DNA of 64,000 nt from Bryopsis sp. KO-2023 (GCA_030272585.1 BSYQ01000005.1:3689501-3753500); one strand, 5' to 3'; positions 37,339-47,637 are shown, counted from the first letter of the stretch. Translations and numbers: made by a program. Notes: generated by a model not told the origin, from the letters alone.

Positions 37339-39426
37339 TCACAAAATAGGTTTTATTGAAGTATCTTTCAACTTCCTTTTCACCTGTGGTATCGAGAGTA
37401 GAGATGCAACCTGTTTTTGGGGAATATCTTTACCCGTAGCTTTGGGTAATAATCCCTGACGAAGCAATATTCGTTGATGGGATGAAGTCGTTAAAGCGCA
37501 CTTCTTTTCAAAGAAGTCTAAAACCGCTTTACGCTTCTGCAACCACGTATCACCAAGTATAATATCAAACCGATCTAGAAGATCCAACACCAAACAATCA
37601 AGCTTCTCTCGATAGCCTTGAATTTTCAGTGTGATCTTTGTCTCTCCCATTATATCAATATTATCCCCATTTGCCAACTCAGCCTGTGATCCAACGGTAG
37701 CTCGATAAGCTATCCCATTTTGTTCACAAAACTGTTTGGATAGGAAGGCTAATCCTTTAGCTCCTGAGTCCAAAAGACAATGGGCTGGGATTCCACTCAA
37801 GAGGCCCTCAAAATGCATTGCAAGCTTATCTTGCATGAGAAGCTCTGTTGCTTCCTCTGGCATTTTGGGTACGGGTGGATCATAGAACACATTCACGGGC
37901 CAAGGAATGCCAGGAAGTCTTTTCCGACTTTTCCCCTTTTTGGCTGTGAATAAAACTGTTCCCTTCTTGTATTGTGCAATCAATCTCATTGAGGTCAAGG
38001 CTGGATGCAACTCTTTAGACCTTGCTGGAACAAGAATGCAACAAGAAGTATCATGGGGAGATCTCTTCTTTGCGAGAAGATAGTGATCGAGATATTTGTT
38101 GATATCCTTGAAAGGAGGATTCAACCACACATGCTGTCCACCTAAATCTCTTTCCAGAAATTCAGAAGGTGTGCAAAATGTATTACATAAGGCACTGTTC
38201 ACATCCGAACACCCATCTAACGTAAATACGCGGCCTGAAAGTGTCTCAAGACGTTGGAACTCCGCCCTTGTAATTCCTTGGTGAGAATCTTCTCTCTCAT
38301 CCCTAAATTCCACAGAAGATTTCATTTCTTCACTCTTTTGACTTCTGGTCAAGATTGGTGCAAGAAAAGCATCACAATCAATGTCCATTGGGTCAATTGT
38401 GGAATGTGGATTCAGACTCTTCTGATCTCTCAATTGTGTCCACTCAAGTGGGACTTCACAAGAACTGAGGTTCACCTTTTTCGACTGACCACACTTATGG
38501 CCTCTTGCCCATGGTTCCCCACAGAACCAGCATAAGCCAGCTTTCTTGCGAGCCTCCCTCTCACTCTCGGTCAACCGTACCACCGGTCTTCGTGAGGGCT
38601 GAGTGCCACTTTGAGCTTTAAGCCTTGGTTGCTTAGGCTGATGCCTCTTCTTACTTCCTTTGGCTGGATCTGAGAAGGTAGTTTCCATACCTCTCTTTTT
38701 AGCCTTCCGGTCCGTAGTTTTCAACGGAAAACGAGCATCGTGACCCAGGGCTTTAGCCAACACATACGTTCGCAAGGCTGAGTAGCTTCTCCATTCCCGA
38801 CCAAGTGTATCAGTCTCCACTTGTTTGCACAAGTGTGGATGGAGGCCCCTCAGAAGGATCCAACACTTGGTAGTGTCGTCCATTGGCTCTTTTCGCATTG
38901 CTAAGTGAGCATCCACAAAGCGTACGAAGCCAGGAGTATCGACCTTCTGGTCAATATGATCCTTGCAGGAAGTAAGGGCATTATTTATGGAGTAATCTGT
39001 GGCAAGATCTCCAAATGTGCCATCTTCCAGGACTTGGCAGAATTTTTCCCAAGATAAAGACCCGTCCTCGAGTTCTTCCTTGGGTACCCTGGCCAATAAA
39101 TGTCGGCGGGGTTTTGATCCGAGGAAAGTAGGTGCAATCACTCCCCACTCCTCTCTTGGGACTTTTGCTGCCCTGAAGTACATGGCTAACTCCAAACGGA
39201 ATTCTGGCCACGGGACTTTGCCCTGGTACTTTTCAGGTTTATCAGCAGTCACTCTTCTGGTTTTGCCCAGGCTAGCATCTTTCTCTTCTTTGGTCACTTC
39301 AGACCTGAGAGTGCTAGGGGACTGTGGTCCCTCTGTTCTTTCACTTGGAGAGTCCTCATTGACTTCCTCCAGAACAGACCCTTCTTCTAAGGCAAGTACC
39401 TCTTGTTCTTCTTGACTCATGGTCAC
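37339..39426 (-). CDS. gag: Gag polyprotein with zinc knuckle, methyltransferase-like domain and aspartic protease
   Basis: 695 residues. A capsid-like helical region (about 60-235) is followed by a basic stretch (240-295) and a variant zinc knuckle with C299, C302, H310 and C312. Residues about 395-515 form an extra domain with FTLDGCSD (401-408) and NPPF (436-439), resembling phage-type Dam N6-adenine methyltransferases. A retropepsin-like protease follows, with LLDSG (551-555) and the hydrophobic IILGD (622-626). Protease here sits at the end of the Gag frame instead of the Pol frame. Of the two nearby in-frame ATGs the first, at 39426, is taken. The methyltransferase call rests on motif resemblance only; catalytic activity is unknown. 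Similar domains are known in DIRS elements. Confidence 0.9.
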   Translation of the reverse strand: MTMSQEEQEVLALEEGSVLEEVNEDSPSERTEGPQSPSTLRSEVTKEEKDASLGKTRRVTADKPEKYQGKVPWPEFRLELAMYFRAAKVPREEWGVIAPTFLGSKPRRHLLARVPKEELEDGSLSWEKFCQVLEDGTFGDLATDYSINNALTSCKDHIDQKVDTPGFVRFVDAHLAMRKEPMDDTTKCWILLRGLHPHLCKQVETDTLGREWRSYSALRTYVLAKALGHDARFPLKTTDRKAKKRGMETTFSDPAKGSKKRHQPKQPRLKAQSGTQPSRRPVVRLTESEREARKKAGLCWFCGEPWARGHKCGQSKKVNLSSCEVPLEWTQLRDQKSLNPHSTIDPMDIDCDAFLAPILTRSQKSEEMKSSVEFRDEREDSHQGITRAEFQRLETLSGRVFTLDGCSDVNSALCNTFCTPSEFLERDLGGQHVWLNPPFKDINKYLDHYLLAKKRSPHDTSCCILVPARSKELHPALTSMRLIAQYKKGTVLFTAKKGKSRKRLPGIPWPVNVFYDPPVPKMPEEATELLMQDKLAMHFEGLLSGIPAHCLLDSGAKGLAFLSKQFCEQNGIAYRATVGSQAELANGDNIDIMGETKITLKIQGYREKLDCLVLDLLDRFDIILGDTWLQKRKAVLDFFEKKCALTTSSHQRILLRQGLLPKATGKDIPQKQVASLLSIPQVKRKLKDTSIKPIL

Positions 39427-39754
39427 TTTTTATTTTGGTTTCCTTTGGACACAACCCCAACACAGCAAAACACTGGAAATTTGCCCAAAACTCTGAAACC
39501 CAACTTTTTTTCCGTCTTACTAGCCCTTCGAGGACCTCTTGGGTCTCCTCGAACTCACAGAACTAGCTTTCCACCGATTCAGAAAACAAACCCTAACTTT
39601 GTCGGGCTGTAACTTTCCACTGACAACTCCGATTGACCTCAAACAAGTTTCAAACGAAGCGCCCTGTTCTCGGCTTACTTTTAGACTCCTGTTTTGTCCA
39701 ATTCCGAGTTTTTATGGCGTACTTATGCGTCAAAACGTGACGCGCTCTCTTCCT
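39427..39754 (-). other. Chromovirus 5' leader
   Basis: About 330 bp between primer binding site and Gag start. No convincing coding frame; presumably holds packaging and translation signals. Confidence 0.6.
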
Positions 39755-39766
39755 GCTCCGAAACCA
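39755..39766 (-). other. Chromovirus primer binding site
   Basis: Minus-strand TGGTTTCGGAGC, 2 nt after the 5' LTR. It implies a primer tRNA ending GCTCCGAAACCA. It differs at two positions from the usual plant initiator-Met site TGGTATCAGAGC. Confidence 0.85.
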
Positions 39767-39768
39767 AC

Positions 39769-40004
39769 TGTTACAAAAACCTCCCAGAACCCTCCCTCGA
39801 AGCCTCCTTAATCCATCAAACCCCCACTCATTGATGGGACCCTTGACTAATGTCATTAGGGCGAGGCACCAGGGTTCTTGAGCTATAGGATCTCCTATTG
39901 GGATCCTATGGACCTTAAGCTCTGACTAGGCTATCACTAGTGCCCGTAGCTAGTCTGTAGCTCTAGCTAGTGCTTACTAGACATCTCGGTGATCACTTGT
40001 AACA
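39769..40004 (-). repeat. Chromovirus 5' LTR (236 bp)
   Basis: Identical by eye to 33953-34188; 5' repeat in the element's orientation. Confidence 0.95.
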
Positions 40005-40266
40005 CTTATTATTCTCTCACGCTTGGTCACTCCAGGCAGTCGTGACAGGCAGTTTCCGGATTCGTGAGTGGGACACGGGACTGGGTGTTGTACGTTCAAC
40101 TGGGGATCGGACCTCAAAATTCCGCCGATGTACAAAAGGCGTGTAAAAATGAATTCCAGGTGAAGGAGGTGGACTCGAAATCCATTGGTGCTGTCATCGT
40201 AGCGCTCCGTCACAGCGTTGATGGGGCGCGCAACAACGACGCAGGAGGCGTTTGGGCCGTACGAGG

Positions 40267-40339
40267 TTCCGTCGCCGGGACTCGAACCCGGGTCTTGTGG
40301 GTGAAAGCCACATGTCCTGACCACCTAGACTACGACGGA
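40267..40339 (-). tRNA. tRNA-Glu(TTC), unit 11
   Basis: Unit 11 copy of 1191-1263, right of the retrotransposon. Confidence 0.95.
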
Positions 40340-40938
40340 AGATCCACGAGACACGTCCCGTATGCCGAGTTTCGGAGCGTCGAGGGTTTTTGGAAGCTGG
40401 CGGGAAGCTGGCGGGGACAAGTGCCCTCGCGCACGGGAACGGGGTTGCGCCAGAACTTCGGGAGGGTGTTCGTTCGTGGTTAGGACTCGTTTCGAGTTTT
40501 TTCATCGTTGCGATTTTTGGGTGCTCGGATTTGGATGCACGAGAGATATCAGTAATGGCCCATTTTGTTGGCTCGGATTGTCACGTAAAAGGAGTTGTTC
40601 GTTTTCCATGGGTTTTCGTGTCTCTTCGGATTTTGGTGTTTTTCTTTCCCTCTGGGAGACCGATTCGTTTCTCTCTATTTTCATCGTTCTTTTCTTATTT
40701 TTGTGCCGTTCTTTCCCTCCTTTTCTTCCAATAATCTTTCTATTCATTGTTTCCCCTTTCCGTGATTTTTTCTGTTTTTCTTTTTTCGATTCTTTCTCGA
40801 AAAAATATATATATATTGAGCTACCCGGGCGTGCCTGAAGCCGGAGCGCGCCGATCCCGTGGATCCCGATCTCGGTAATCTCGATCTCGCACAGGGTCGA
40901 CAGAGTCTCCACGGAGCGAGCACCGGATACGTCGTCGA

Positions 40939-41020
40939 GCTGAGATGTCCGAGTGGTTAAGGAGGTGGACTCGAAATCCACTGGGTTTATCCCGCGCAGG
41001 TTCAAATCCTGCTCTCAGCG
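40939..41020 (+). tRNA. tRNA-Ser(CGA), unit 11
   Basis: Unit 11 copy of 1863-1944. Confidence 0.95.
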
Positions 41021-41072
41021 TCCCGCCCGTGCTTTTCTCGGAGCGGCCGAAGAAAGGGATGCAAGGAGGCTG

Positions 41073-41144
41073 CGCCGTTGCCGGGAATTGAACCCGGGTC
41101 TCCTGCGTGACAGGCAGGAATACTGACCACTATACTACAACGAC
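41073..41144 (-). tRNA. tRNA-Asp(GTC), unit 11
   Basis: Unit 11 copy of 1997-2068. Confidence 0.95.
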
Positions 41145-41252
41145 CCGATCACGACGATGAGGAGGCGACGAGGCCGGTGACGAGGCTGGTGACGAGGCTG
41201 ATGATGAGGCCGGTGACGAGGATGGACCACGGGACGCCCCATGATGACGTGA

Positions 41253-41334
41253 GTTGGGGTGTCCGAGTGGTTAAGGAGGTGGACTAGAAATCCACTGGGT
41301 TTATCCCGCGCAGGTTCGAATCCTGCCCTCAACG
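41253..41334 (+). tRNA. tRNA-Ser(AGA), unit 11
   Basis: Unit 11 copy of 2177-2258. Confidence 0.95.
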
Positions 41335-41392
41335 AGGCGAGTGTTGAGTTCGCAAACGGAGGGGGTTTCGGAAAGGTTGCGAAAAGGTACGT

Positions 41393-41475
41393 TGTGGTGA
41401 GTGGGATTCGAACCCACGCTCGTCTCCGAACTAGAACCTGAATCTAGCGCCTTGGACCAACTCGGCCATCACCAC
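41393..41475 (-). tRNA. tRNA-Leu(CAG), unit 11
   Basis: Unit 11 copy of 2317-2399. Confidence 0.95.
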
Positions 41476-41592
41476 ACGATCAGACCTAGGGAGCCCCTCC
41501 CCACGAGGGCCCCGCCCCGGACCGGGGTCGGAACGGTGGAAGACGGCGCCGAGGAGCACTCCGACATCGTCGGCACGAAAACGTTTTCCGTG

Positions 41593-41678
41593 GCCTCGGT
41601 GGCGCAGTTGGTTAGCGCGTCGGTCTCATAACCTCGTGAGCCATCCGGAGGTCACCAGTTCGATCCTGGTCCGGGGCA
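41593..41678 (+). tRNA. tRNA-Met(CAT), unit 11
   Basis: Unit 11 copy of 2517-2602, with intron. Confidence 0.95.
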
Positions 41679-41744
41679 CTCCTCTTCTTTTCGGTCGAAG
41701 GAGAGCATCGCGCACACGAAAAAATGGAACGATCGGGGCACGCT

Positions 41745-41817
41745 CACACCCGGCGGGACTCGAACCCGCAACCCCCAGATTAGAAGTCTGGTGCGCTATC
41801 CATTGCGCCACGGGTGC
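41745..41817 (-). tRNA. tRNA-Arg(TCT), unit 11
   Basis: Unit 11 copy of 2669-2741. Confidence 0.95.
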
Positions 41818-41961
41818 TCACGAGGGATGGTTCCCCGCGAGGCCGCAACGAGCGGCGAAAAGAAGGACAAGAGGGGGGAAAACGGGTGCCCTTTTGACGG
41901 GCCGTGGCGTTTCCACGTCGACCCCCACGGGGAACGACTCGTGATGACTCATTCTGAATGA

Positions 41962-42035
41962 GCCCGCTTAGCTCAGATGGCTAGAGCGCGCCCTTCGTAA
42001 GGGCGAGGCCGAGAGTTCGACTCTCTCAGTGGGCA
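41962..42035 (+). tRNA. tRNA-Thr(CGT), unit 11
   Basis: Unit 11 copy of 2886-2959. Confidence 0.95.
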
Positions 42036-42113
42036 ACCCTCCTTTTCCTCGCGGGGCAAATTCCGCCACGAACGAGGGGCCCCGAGGTCGGAACGCGACA
42101 AAGGCATCGCGTC

Positions 42114-42185
42114 GGGATGTTGGTCTAGTGGTATGATTCTCGCTTCGGGTGCGAGAGGTCCCGAGTTCGATTCCCGGACATCCCC
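42114..42185 (+). tRNA. tRNA-Pro(CGG), unit 11
   Basis: Unit 11 copy of 3038-3109. Confidence 0.94.
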
Positions 42186-42390
42186 CTCCCTCCATCGTCT
42201 CTTTCTCGGATCTCAGAGATCTTTTTATCGGATTCCGTCGATCTTTTTCTCGGATCTTAGAGATCTTTTCTTTCCGGATCTCAGAGATCTTTTTCTCGGA
42301 TCTCCGAGATCTTTTTTTTTTTTCCGGATCTCAAAGATTTTTCCCTCGGATCTCAGAGATCTTTTCCCCAACAGCGTGGCCCAAAGCTGG

Positions 42391-42464
42391 TGCCACCTGT
42401 GAGAGTCGAACTCACGGCCTTTCGCTTACAAAGCGAATGCTCTAACCATCTGAGCTAAGGTGGC
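42391..42464 (-). tRNA. tRNA-Thr(TGT), unit 12
   Basis: Unit 12 copy of 3315-3388. Confidence 0.95.
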
Positions 42465-42571
42465 TTCGGGGTCTCGCTACTCCCGCACGTGGGCGAACGA
42501 CGAGGACGGTCGCTCTCGACTTCGTTTCGGGCCCGATCGCTCCCCTCCCGTCGCATGCTTCGCGTGGCGTC

Positions 42572-42645
42572 GGACCTGTAGCTCAGTCGGTTAGAGCGCT
42601 GGTCTTATGAGCCGGAAGTCGCGGGTTCAATCCCCGCCAGGTCCA
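42572..42645 (+). tRNA. tRNA-Ile(TAT), unit 12
   Basis: Unit 12 copy of 303-376. Confidence 0.93.
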
Positions 42646-42721
42646 CGACTCGCAAGAATGCACCGACATCGCGTCCGTCCGAGAAAGACAAGAAGCACAA
42701 CAACCAAGAAACGTGGGGGTG

Positions 42722-42802
42722 TGTGGCGAGTGGGATTTGAACCCACGCCCTTTCGGACTGGAACCTTACTCCAGCACCTTGGACCAACTCGGCCATCGCC
42801 AC
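42722..42802 (-). tRNA. tRNA-Leu(AAG), unit 12
   Basis: Unit 12 copy of 453-533. Confidence 0.9.
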
Positions 42803-43459
42803 GTTTGAGGGAGGGGAGGGACGGAAGGGATCCGTGGGACGGCAGCCCCCCATCGGGGTCGACGGATGCAAGGGAGACGCTCGCCGCACGTTGAACGAGC
42901 TGAGATGTCCGAGTGGTGAAGGAGGTGGAGAGAGAGAGGAATGTGGGTTGGGTTACGTAAGGGTTTCTTTTTGGGGACAGTTCATTCTGTTCACGGCGCT
43001 GCCGCAAGGCAGTGTTACAGCCGTCCTGGCCTCCCAGAACGGCCGGATTTCGTTCAAGGCGTGTCAGTGAGCCTGGCGGTACGATTGTACCACAGGTCAG
43101 CTCACTGGTCACATCGATGGGACGGGTGAGTCGCATGTGACTCACCTGTACTACACTACAGTCTACTTAAGGCGCACTTCGCGCCATTGTAATCATTCTT
43201 ATTATTCTCTCACGCTTGGTCACTCCAGCCAGTCGTGACAGGCAGTTTCCGGATTCGTGAGTGGGACACGGGACTGGGTGTTGTACGTTCAACTGGGGAT
43301 CGGACCTCAAAATTCCGCCGATGTACAAAAGGCGTGTAAAAATGAATTCCAGGTGAAGGAGGTGGACTCGAAATCCATTGGTGCTGTCATCGTAGCGCTC
43401 CGTCACAGCGTTGATGGGGCGCGCAACAACGACGCAGGAGGCGTTTGGGCCGTACGAGG

Positions 43460-43532
43460 TTCCGTCGCCGGGACTCGAACCCGGGTCTTGTGGGTGAAAG
43501 CCACATGTCCTGACCACCTAGACTACGACGGA
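43460..43532 (-). tRNA. tRNA-Glu(TTC), unit 12
   Basis: Unit 12 copy of 1191-1263. Confidence 0.95.
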
Positions 43533-44131
43533 AGATCCACGAGACACGTCCCGTATGCCGAGTTTCGGAGCGTCGAGGGTTTTTGGAAGCTGGCGGGAAG
43601 CTGGCGGGGACAAGTGCCCTCGCGCACGGGAACGGGGTTGCGCCAGAACTTCGGGAGGGTGTTCGTTCGTGGTTAGGACTCGTTTCGAGTTTTTTCATCG
43701 TTGCGATTTTTGGGTGCTCGGATTTGGATGCACGAGAGATATCAGTAATGGCCCATTTTGTTGGCTCGGATTGTCACGTAAAAGGAGTTGTTCGTTTTCC
43801 ATGGGTTTTCGTGTCTCTTCGGATTTTGGTGTTTTTCTTTCCCTCTGGGAGACCGATTCGTTTCTCTCTATTTTCATCGTTCTTTTCTTATTTTTGTGCC
43901 GTTCTTTCCCTCCTTTTCTTCCAATAATCTTTCTATTCATTGTTTCCCCTTTCCGTGCTTTTTTCTGTTTTTCTTTTTTCGATTCTTTCTCGAAAAAATA
44001 TATATATATTGAGCTACCCGGGCGTGCCTGAAGCCGGAGCGCGCCGATCCCGTGGATCCCGATCTCGGTAATCTCGATCTCGCACAGGGTCGACAGAGTC
44101 TCCACGGAGCGAGCACCGGATACGTCGTCGA

Positions 44132-44213
44132 GCTGAGATGTCCGAGTGGTTAAGGAGGTGGACTCGAAATCCACTGGGTTTATCCCGCGCAGGTTCAAAT
44201 CCTGCTCTCAGCG
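44132..44213 (+). tRNA. tRNA-Ser(CGA), unit 12
   Basis: Unit 12 copy of 1863-1944. Confidence 0.95.
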
Positions 44214-44265
44214 TCCCGCCCGTGCTTTTCTCGGAGCGGCCGAAGAAAGGGATGCAAGGAGGCTG

Positions 44266-44337
44266 CGCCGTTGCCGGGAATTGAACCCGGGTCTCCTGCG
44301 TGACAGGCAGGAATACTGACCACTATACTACAACGAC
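44266..44337 (-). tRNA. tRNA-Asp(GTC), unit 12
   Basis: Unit 12 copy of 1997-2068. Confidence 0.95.
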
Positions 44338-44445
44338 CCGATCACGACGATGAGGAGGCGACGAGGCCGGTGACGAGGCTGGTGACGAGGCTGATGATGA
44401 GGCCGGTGACGAGGATGGACCACGGGACGCCCCATGATGACGTGA

Positions 44446-44527
44446 GTTGGGGTGTCCGAGTGGTTAAGGAGGTGGACTAGAAATCCACTGGGTTTATCCC
44501 GCGCAGGTTCGAATCCTGCCCTCAACG
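44446..44527 (+). tRNA. tRNA-Ser(AGA), unit 12
   Basis: Unit 12 copy of 2177-2258. Confidence 0.95.
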
Positions 44528-44585
44528 AGGCGAGTGTTGAGTTCGCAAACGGAGGGGGTTTCGGAAAGGTTGCGAAAAGGTACGT

Positions 44586-44668
44586 TGTGGTGAGTGGGAT
44601 TCGAACCCACGCTCGTCTCCGAACTAGAACCTGAATCTAGCGCCTTGGACCAACTCGGCCATCACCAC
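44586..44668 (-). tRNA. tRNA-Leu(CAG), unit 12
   Basis: Unit 12 copy of 2317-2399. Confidence 0.95.
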
Positions 44669-44785
44669 ACGATCAGACCTAGGGAGCCCCTCCCCACGAG
44701 GGCCCCGCCCCGGACCGGGGTCGGAACGGTGGAAGACGGCGCCGAGGAGCACTCCGACATCGTCGGCACGAAAACGTTTTCCGTG

Positions 44786-44871
44786 GCCTCGGTGGCGCAG
44801 TTGGTTAGCGCGTCGGTCTCATAACCTCGTGAGCCATCCGGAGGTCACCAGTTCGATCCTGGTCCGGGGCA
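44786..44871 (+). tRNA. tRNA-Met(CAT), unit 12
   Basis: Unit 12 copy of 2517-2602, with intron. Confidence 0.95.
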
Positions 44872-44937
44872 CTCCTCTTCTTTTCGGTCGAAGGAGAGCA
44901 TCGCGCACACGAAAAAATGGAACGATCGGGGCACGCT

Positions 44938-45010
44938 CACACCCGGCGGGACTCGAACCCGCAACCCCCAGATTAGAAGTCTGGTGCGCTATCCATTGCG
45001 CCACGGGTGC
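44938..45010 (-). tRNA. tRNA-Arg(TCT), unit 12
   Basis: Unit 12 copy of 2669-2741. Confidence 0.95.
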
Positions 45011-45154
45011 TCACGAGGGATGGTTCCCCGCGAGGCCGCAACGAGCGGCGAAAAGAAGGACAAGAGGGGGGAAAACGGGTGCCCTTTTGACGGGCCGTGG
45101 CGTTTCCACGTCGACCCCCACGGGGAACGACTCGTGATGACTCATTCTGAATGA

Positions 45155-45228
45155 GCCCGCTTAGCTCAGATGGCTAGAGCGCGCCCTTCGTAAGGGCGAG
45201 GCCGAGAGTTCGACTCTCTCAGTGGGCA
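45155..45228 (+). tRNA. tRNA-Thr(CGT), unit 12
   Basis: Unit 12 copy of 2886-2959. Confidence 0.95.
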
Positions 45229-45306
45229 ACCCTCCTTTTCCTCGCGGGGCAAATTCCGCCACGAACGAGGGGCCCCGAGGTCGGAACGCGACAAAGGCAT
45301 CGCGTC

Positions 45307-45378
45307 GGGATGTTGGTCTAGTGGTATGATTCTCGCTTCGGGTGCGAGAGGTCCCGAGTTCGATTCCCGGACATCCCC
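45307..45378 (+). tRNA. tRNA-Pro(CGG), unit 12
   Basis: Unit 12 copy of 3038-3109. Confidence 0.94.
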
Positions 45379-45582
45379 CTCCCTCCATCGTCTCTTTCTC
45401 GGATCTCAGAGATCTTTTTATCGGATTCCGTCGATCTTTTTCTCGGATCTTAGAGATCTTTTCTTTCCGGATCTCAGAGATCTTTTTCTCGGATCTCCGA
45501 GATCTTTTTTTTTTTCCGGATCTCAAAGATTTTTCCCTCGGATCTCAGAGATCTTTTCCCCAACAGCGTGGCCCAAAGCTGG

Positions 45583-45656
45583 TGCCACCTGTGAGAGTCG
45601 AACTCACGGCCTTTCGCTTACAAAGCGAATGCTCTAACCATCTGAGCTAAGGTGGC
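45583..45656 (-). tRNA. tRNA-Thr(TGT), unit 13
   Basis: Unit 13 copy of 3315-3388. Confidence 0.95.
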
Positions 45657-45763
45657 TTCGGGGTCTCGCTACTCCCGCACGTGGGCGAACGACGAGGACG
45701 GTCGCTCTCGACTTCGTTTCGGGCCCGATCGCTCCCCTCCCGTCGCATGCTTCGCGTGGCGTC

Positions 45764-45837
45764 GGACCTGTAGCTCAGTCGGTTAGAGCGCTGGTCTTAT
45801 GAGCCGGAAGTCGCGGGTTCAATCCCCGCCAGGTCCA
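45764..45837 (+). tRNA. tRNA-Ile(TAT), unit 13
   Basis: Unit 13 copy of 303-376. Confidence 0.93.
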
Positions 45838-45913
45838 CGACTCGCAAGAATGCACCGACATCGCGTCCGTCCGAGAAAGACAAGAAGCACAACAACCAAG
45901 AAACGTGGGGGTG

Positions 45914-45994
45914 TGTGGCGAGTGGGATTTGAACCCACGCCCTTTCGGACTGGAACCTTACTCCAGCACCTTGGACCAACTCGGCCATCGCCAC
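45914..45994 (-). tRNA. tRNA-Leu(AAG), unit 13
   Basis: Unit 13 copy of 453-533. Confidence 0.9.
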
Positions 45995-46651
45995 GTTTGA
46001 GGGAGGGGAGGGACGGAAGGGATCCGTGGGACGGCAGCCCCCCATCGGGGTCGACGGATGCAAGGGAGACGCTCGCCGCACGTTGAACGAGCTGAGATGT
46101 CCGAGTGGTGAAGGAGGTGGAGAGAGAGAGGAATGTGGGTTGGGTTACGTAAGGGTTTCTTTTTGGGGACAGTTCATTCTGTTCACGGCGCTGCCGCAAG
46201 GCAGTGTTACAGCCGTCCTGGCCTCCCAGAACGGCCGGATTTCGTTCAAGGCGTGTCAGTGAGCCTGGCGGTACGATTGTACCACAGGTCAGCTCACTGG
46301 TCACATCGATGGGACGGGTGAGTCGCATGTGACTCACCTGTACTACACTACAGTCTACTTAAGGCGCACTTCGCGCCATTGTAATCATTCTTATTATTCT
46401 CTCACGCTTGGTCACTCCAGCCAGTCGTGACAGGCAGTTTCCGGATTCGTGAGTGGGACACGGGACTGGGTGTTGTACGTTCAACTGGGGATCGGACCTC
46501 AAAATTCCGCCGATGTACAAAAGGCGTGTAAAAATGAATTCCAGGTGAAGGAGGTGGACTCGAAATCCATTGGTGCTGTCATCGTAGCGCTCCGTCACAG
46601 CGTTGATGGGGCGCGCAACAACGACGCAGGAGGCGTTTGGGCCGTACGAGG

Positions 46652-46724
46652 TTCCGTCGCCGGGACTCGAACCCGGGTCTTGTGGGTGAAAGCCACATGT
46701 CCTGACCACCTAGACTACGACGGA
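46652..46724 (-). tRNA. tRNA-Glu(TTC), unit 13
   Basis: Unit 13 copy of 1191-1263. Confidence 0.95.
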
Positions 46725-47323
46725 AGATCCACGAGACACGTCCCGTATGCCGAGTTTCGGAGCGTCGAGGGTTTTTGGAAGCTGGCGGGAAGCTGGCGGG
46801 GACAAGTGCCCTCGCGCACGGGAACGGGGTTGCGCCAGAACTTCGGGAGGGTGTTCGTTCGTGGTTAGGACTCGTTTCGAGTTTTTTCATCGTTGCGATT
46901 TTTGGGTGCTCGGATTTGGATGCACGAGAGATATCAGTAATGGCCCATTTTGTTGGCTCGGATTGTCACGTAAAAGGAGTTGTTCGTTTTCCATGGGTTT
47001 TCGTGTCTCTTCGGATTTTGGTGTTTTTCTTTCCCTCTGGGAGACCGATTCGTTTCTCTCTATTTTCATCGTTCTTTTCTTATTTTTGTGCCGTTCTTTC
47101 CCTCCTTTTCTTCCAATAATCTTTCTATTCATTGTTTCCCCTTTCCGTGCTTTTTTCTGTTTTTCTTTTTTCGATTCTTTCTCGAAAAAATATATATATA
47201 TTGAGCTACCCGGGCGTGCCTGAAGCCGGAGCGCGCCGATCCCGTGGATCCCGATCTCGGTAATCTCGATCTCGCACAGGGTCGACAGAGTCTCCACGGA
47301 GCGAGCACCGGATACGTCGTCGA

Positions 47324-47405
47324 GCTGAGATGTCCGAGTGGTTAAGGAGGTGGACTCGAAATCCACTGGGTTTATCCCGCGCAGGTTCAAATCCTGCTCT
47401 CAGCG
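47324..47405 (+). tRNA. tRNA-Ser(CGA), unit 13
   Basis: Unit 13 copy of 1863-1944. Confidence 0.95.
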
Positions 47406-47457
47406 TCCCGCCCGTGCTTTTCTCGGAGCGGCCGAAGAAAGGGATGCAAGGAGGCTG

Positions 47458-47529
47458 CGCCGTTGCCGGGAATTGAACCCGGGTCTCCTGCGTGACAGGC
47501 AGGAATACTGACCACTATACTACAACGAC
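47458..47529 (-). tRNA. tRNA-Asp(GTC), unit 13
   Basis: Unit 13 copy of 1997-2068. Confidence 0.95.
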
Positions 47530-47637
47530 CCGATCACGACGATGAGGAGGCGACGAGGCCGGTGACGAGGCTGGTGACGAGGCTGATGATGAGGCCGGTG
47601 ACGAGGATGGACCACGGGACGCCCCATGATGACGTGA

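Larger units (their letters stand above)
33953..40004 (-). mobile_element. Complete Ty3/gypsy chromovirus LTR retrotransposon
   Basis: A 6052-bp element on the minus strand with 236-bp LTRs at 33953-34188 and 39769-40004. I see no difference between them. LTR ends are TGTTACAA/TTGTAACA and the target duplication is CTTAT (33948-33952, 40005-40009). In order on the minus strand: 5' LTR, primer site, leader, Gag-protease frame (39426-37339), Pol frame (37337-34335), polypurine tract, 3' LTR. Both frames are open, so it looks intact and young. The integrase-RNase H order (RT-RH-INT) and terminal chromodomain make it a Ty3/gypsy chromovirus. It is nested inside the 422-bp insertion of unit 11. 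Confidence 0.97.
33020..42269 (+). repeat. Array unit 11, split by a Ty3/gypsy chromovirus
   Basis: An 11-T, A-marker unit (A at 40765) interrupted inside its 422-bp pseudogene insertion by 6052 bp of retrotransposon and a 5-bp duplication. One private C-to-G at 40036, 27 bp beyond the right-hand target duplication. All 12 tRNA genes remain intact. Confidence 0.97.
42270..45461 (+). repeat. Array unit 12
   Basis: Complete unit with the 12-T junction and C marker, so it matches units 2-4 and not its neighbours. Serine pseudogene with insertion at 42899-43382. Confidence 0.97.

Noticed and set aside
34349..38535. Plus-strand frames of 60-138 codons opposite the chromovirus Gag and Pol
   Set aside because: Antisense shadows of the long, domain-bearing minus-strand frames.
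39403..39856. Frames of 68-90 codons on either strand of the chromovirus leader
   Set aside because: Short, overlapping each other and the LTR or primer site; no similarity to Gag and no conserved motif.
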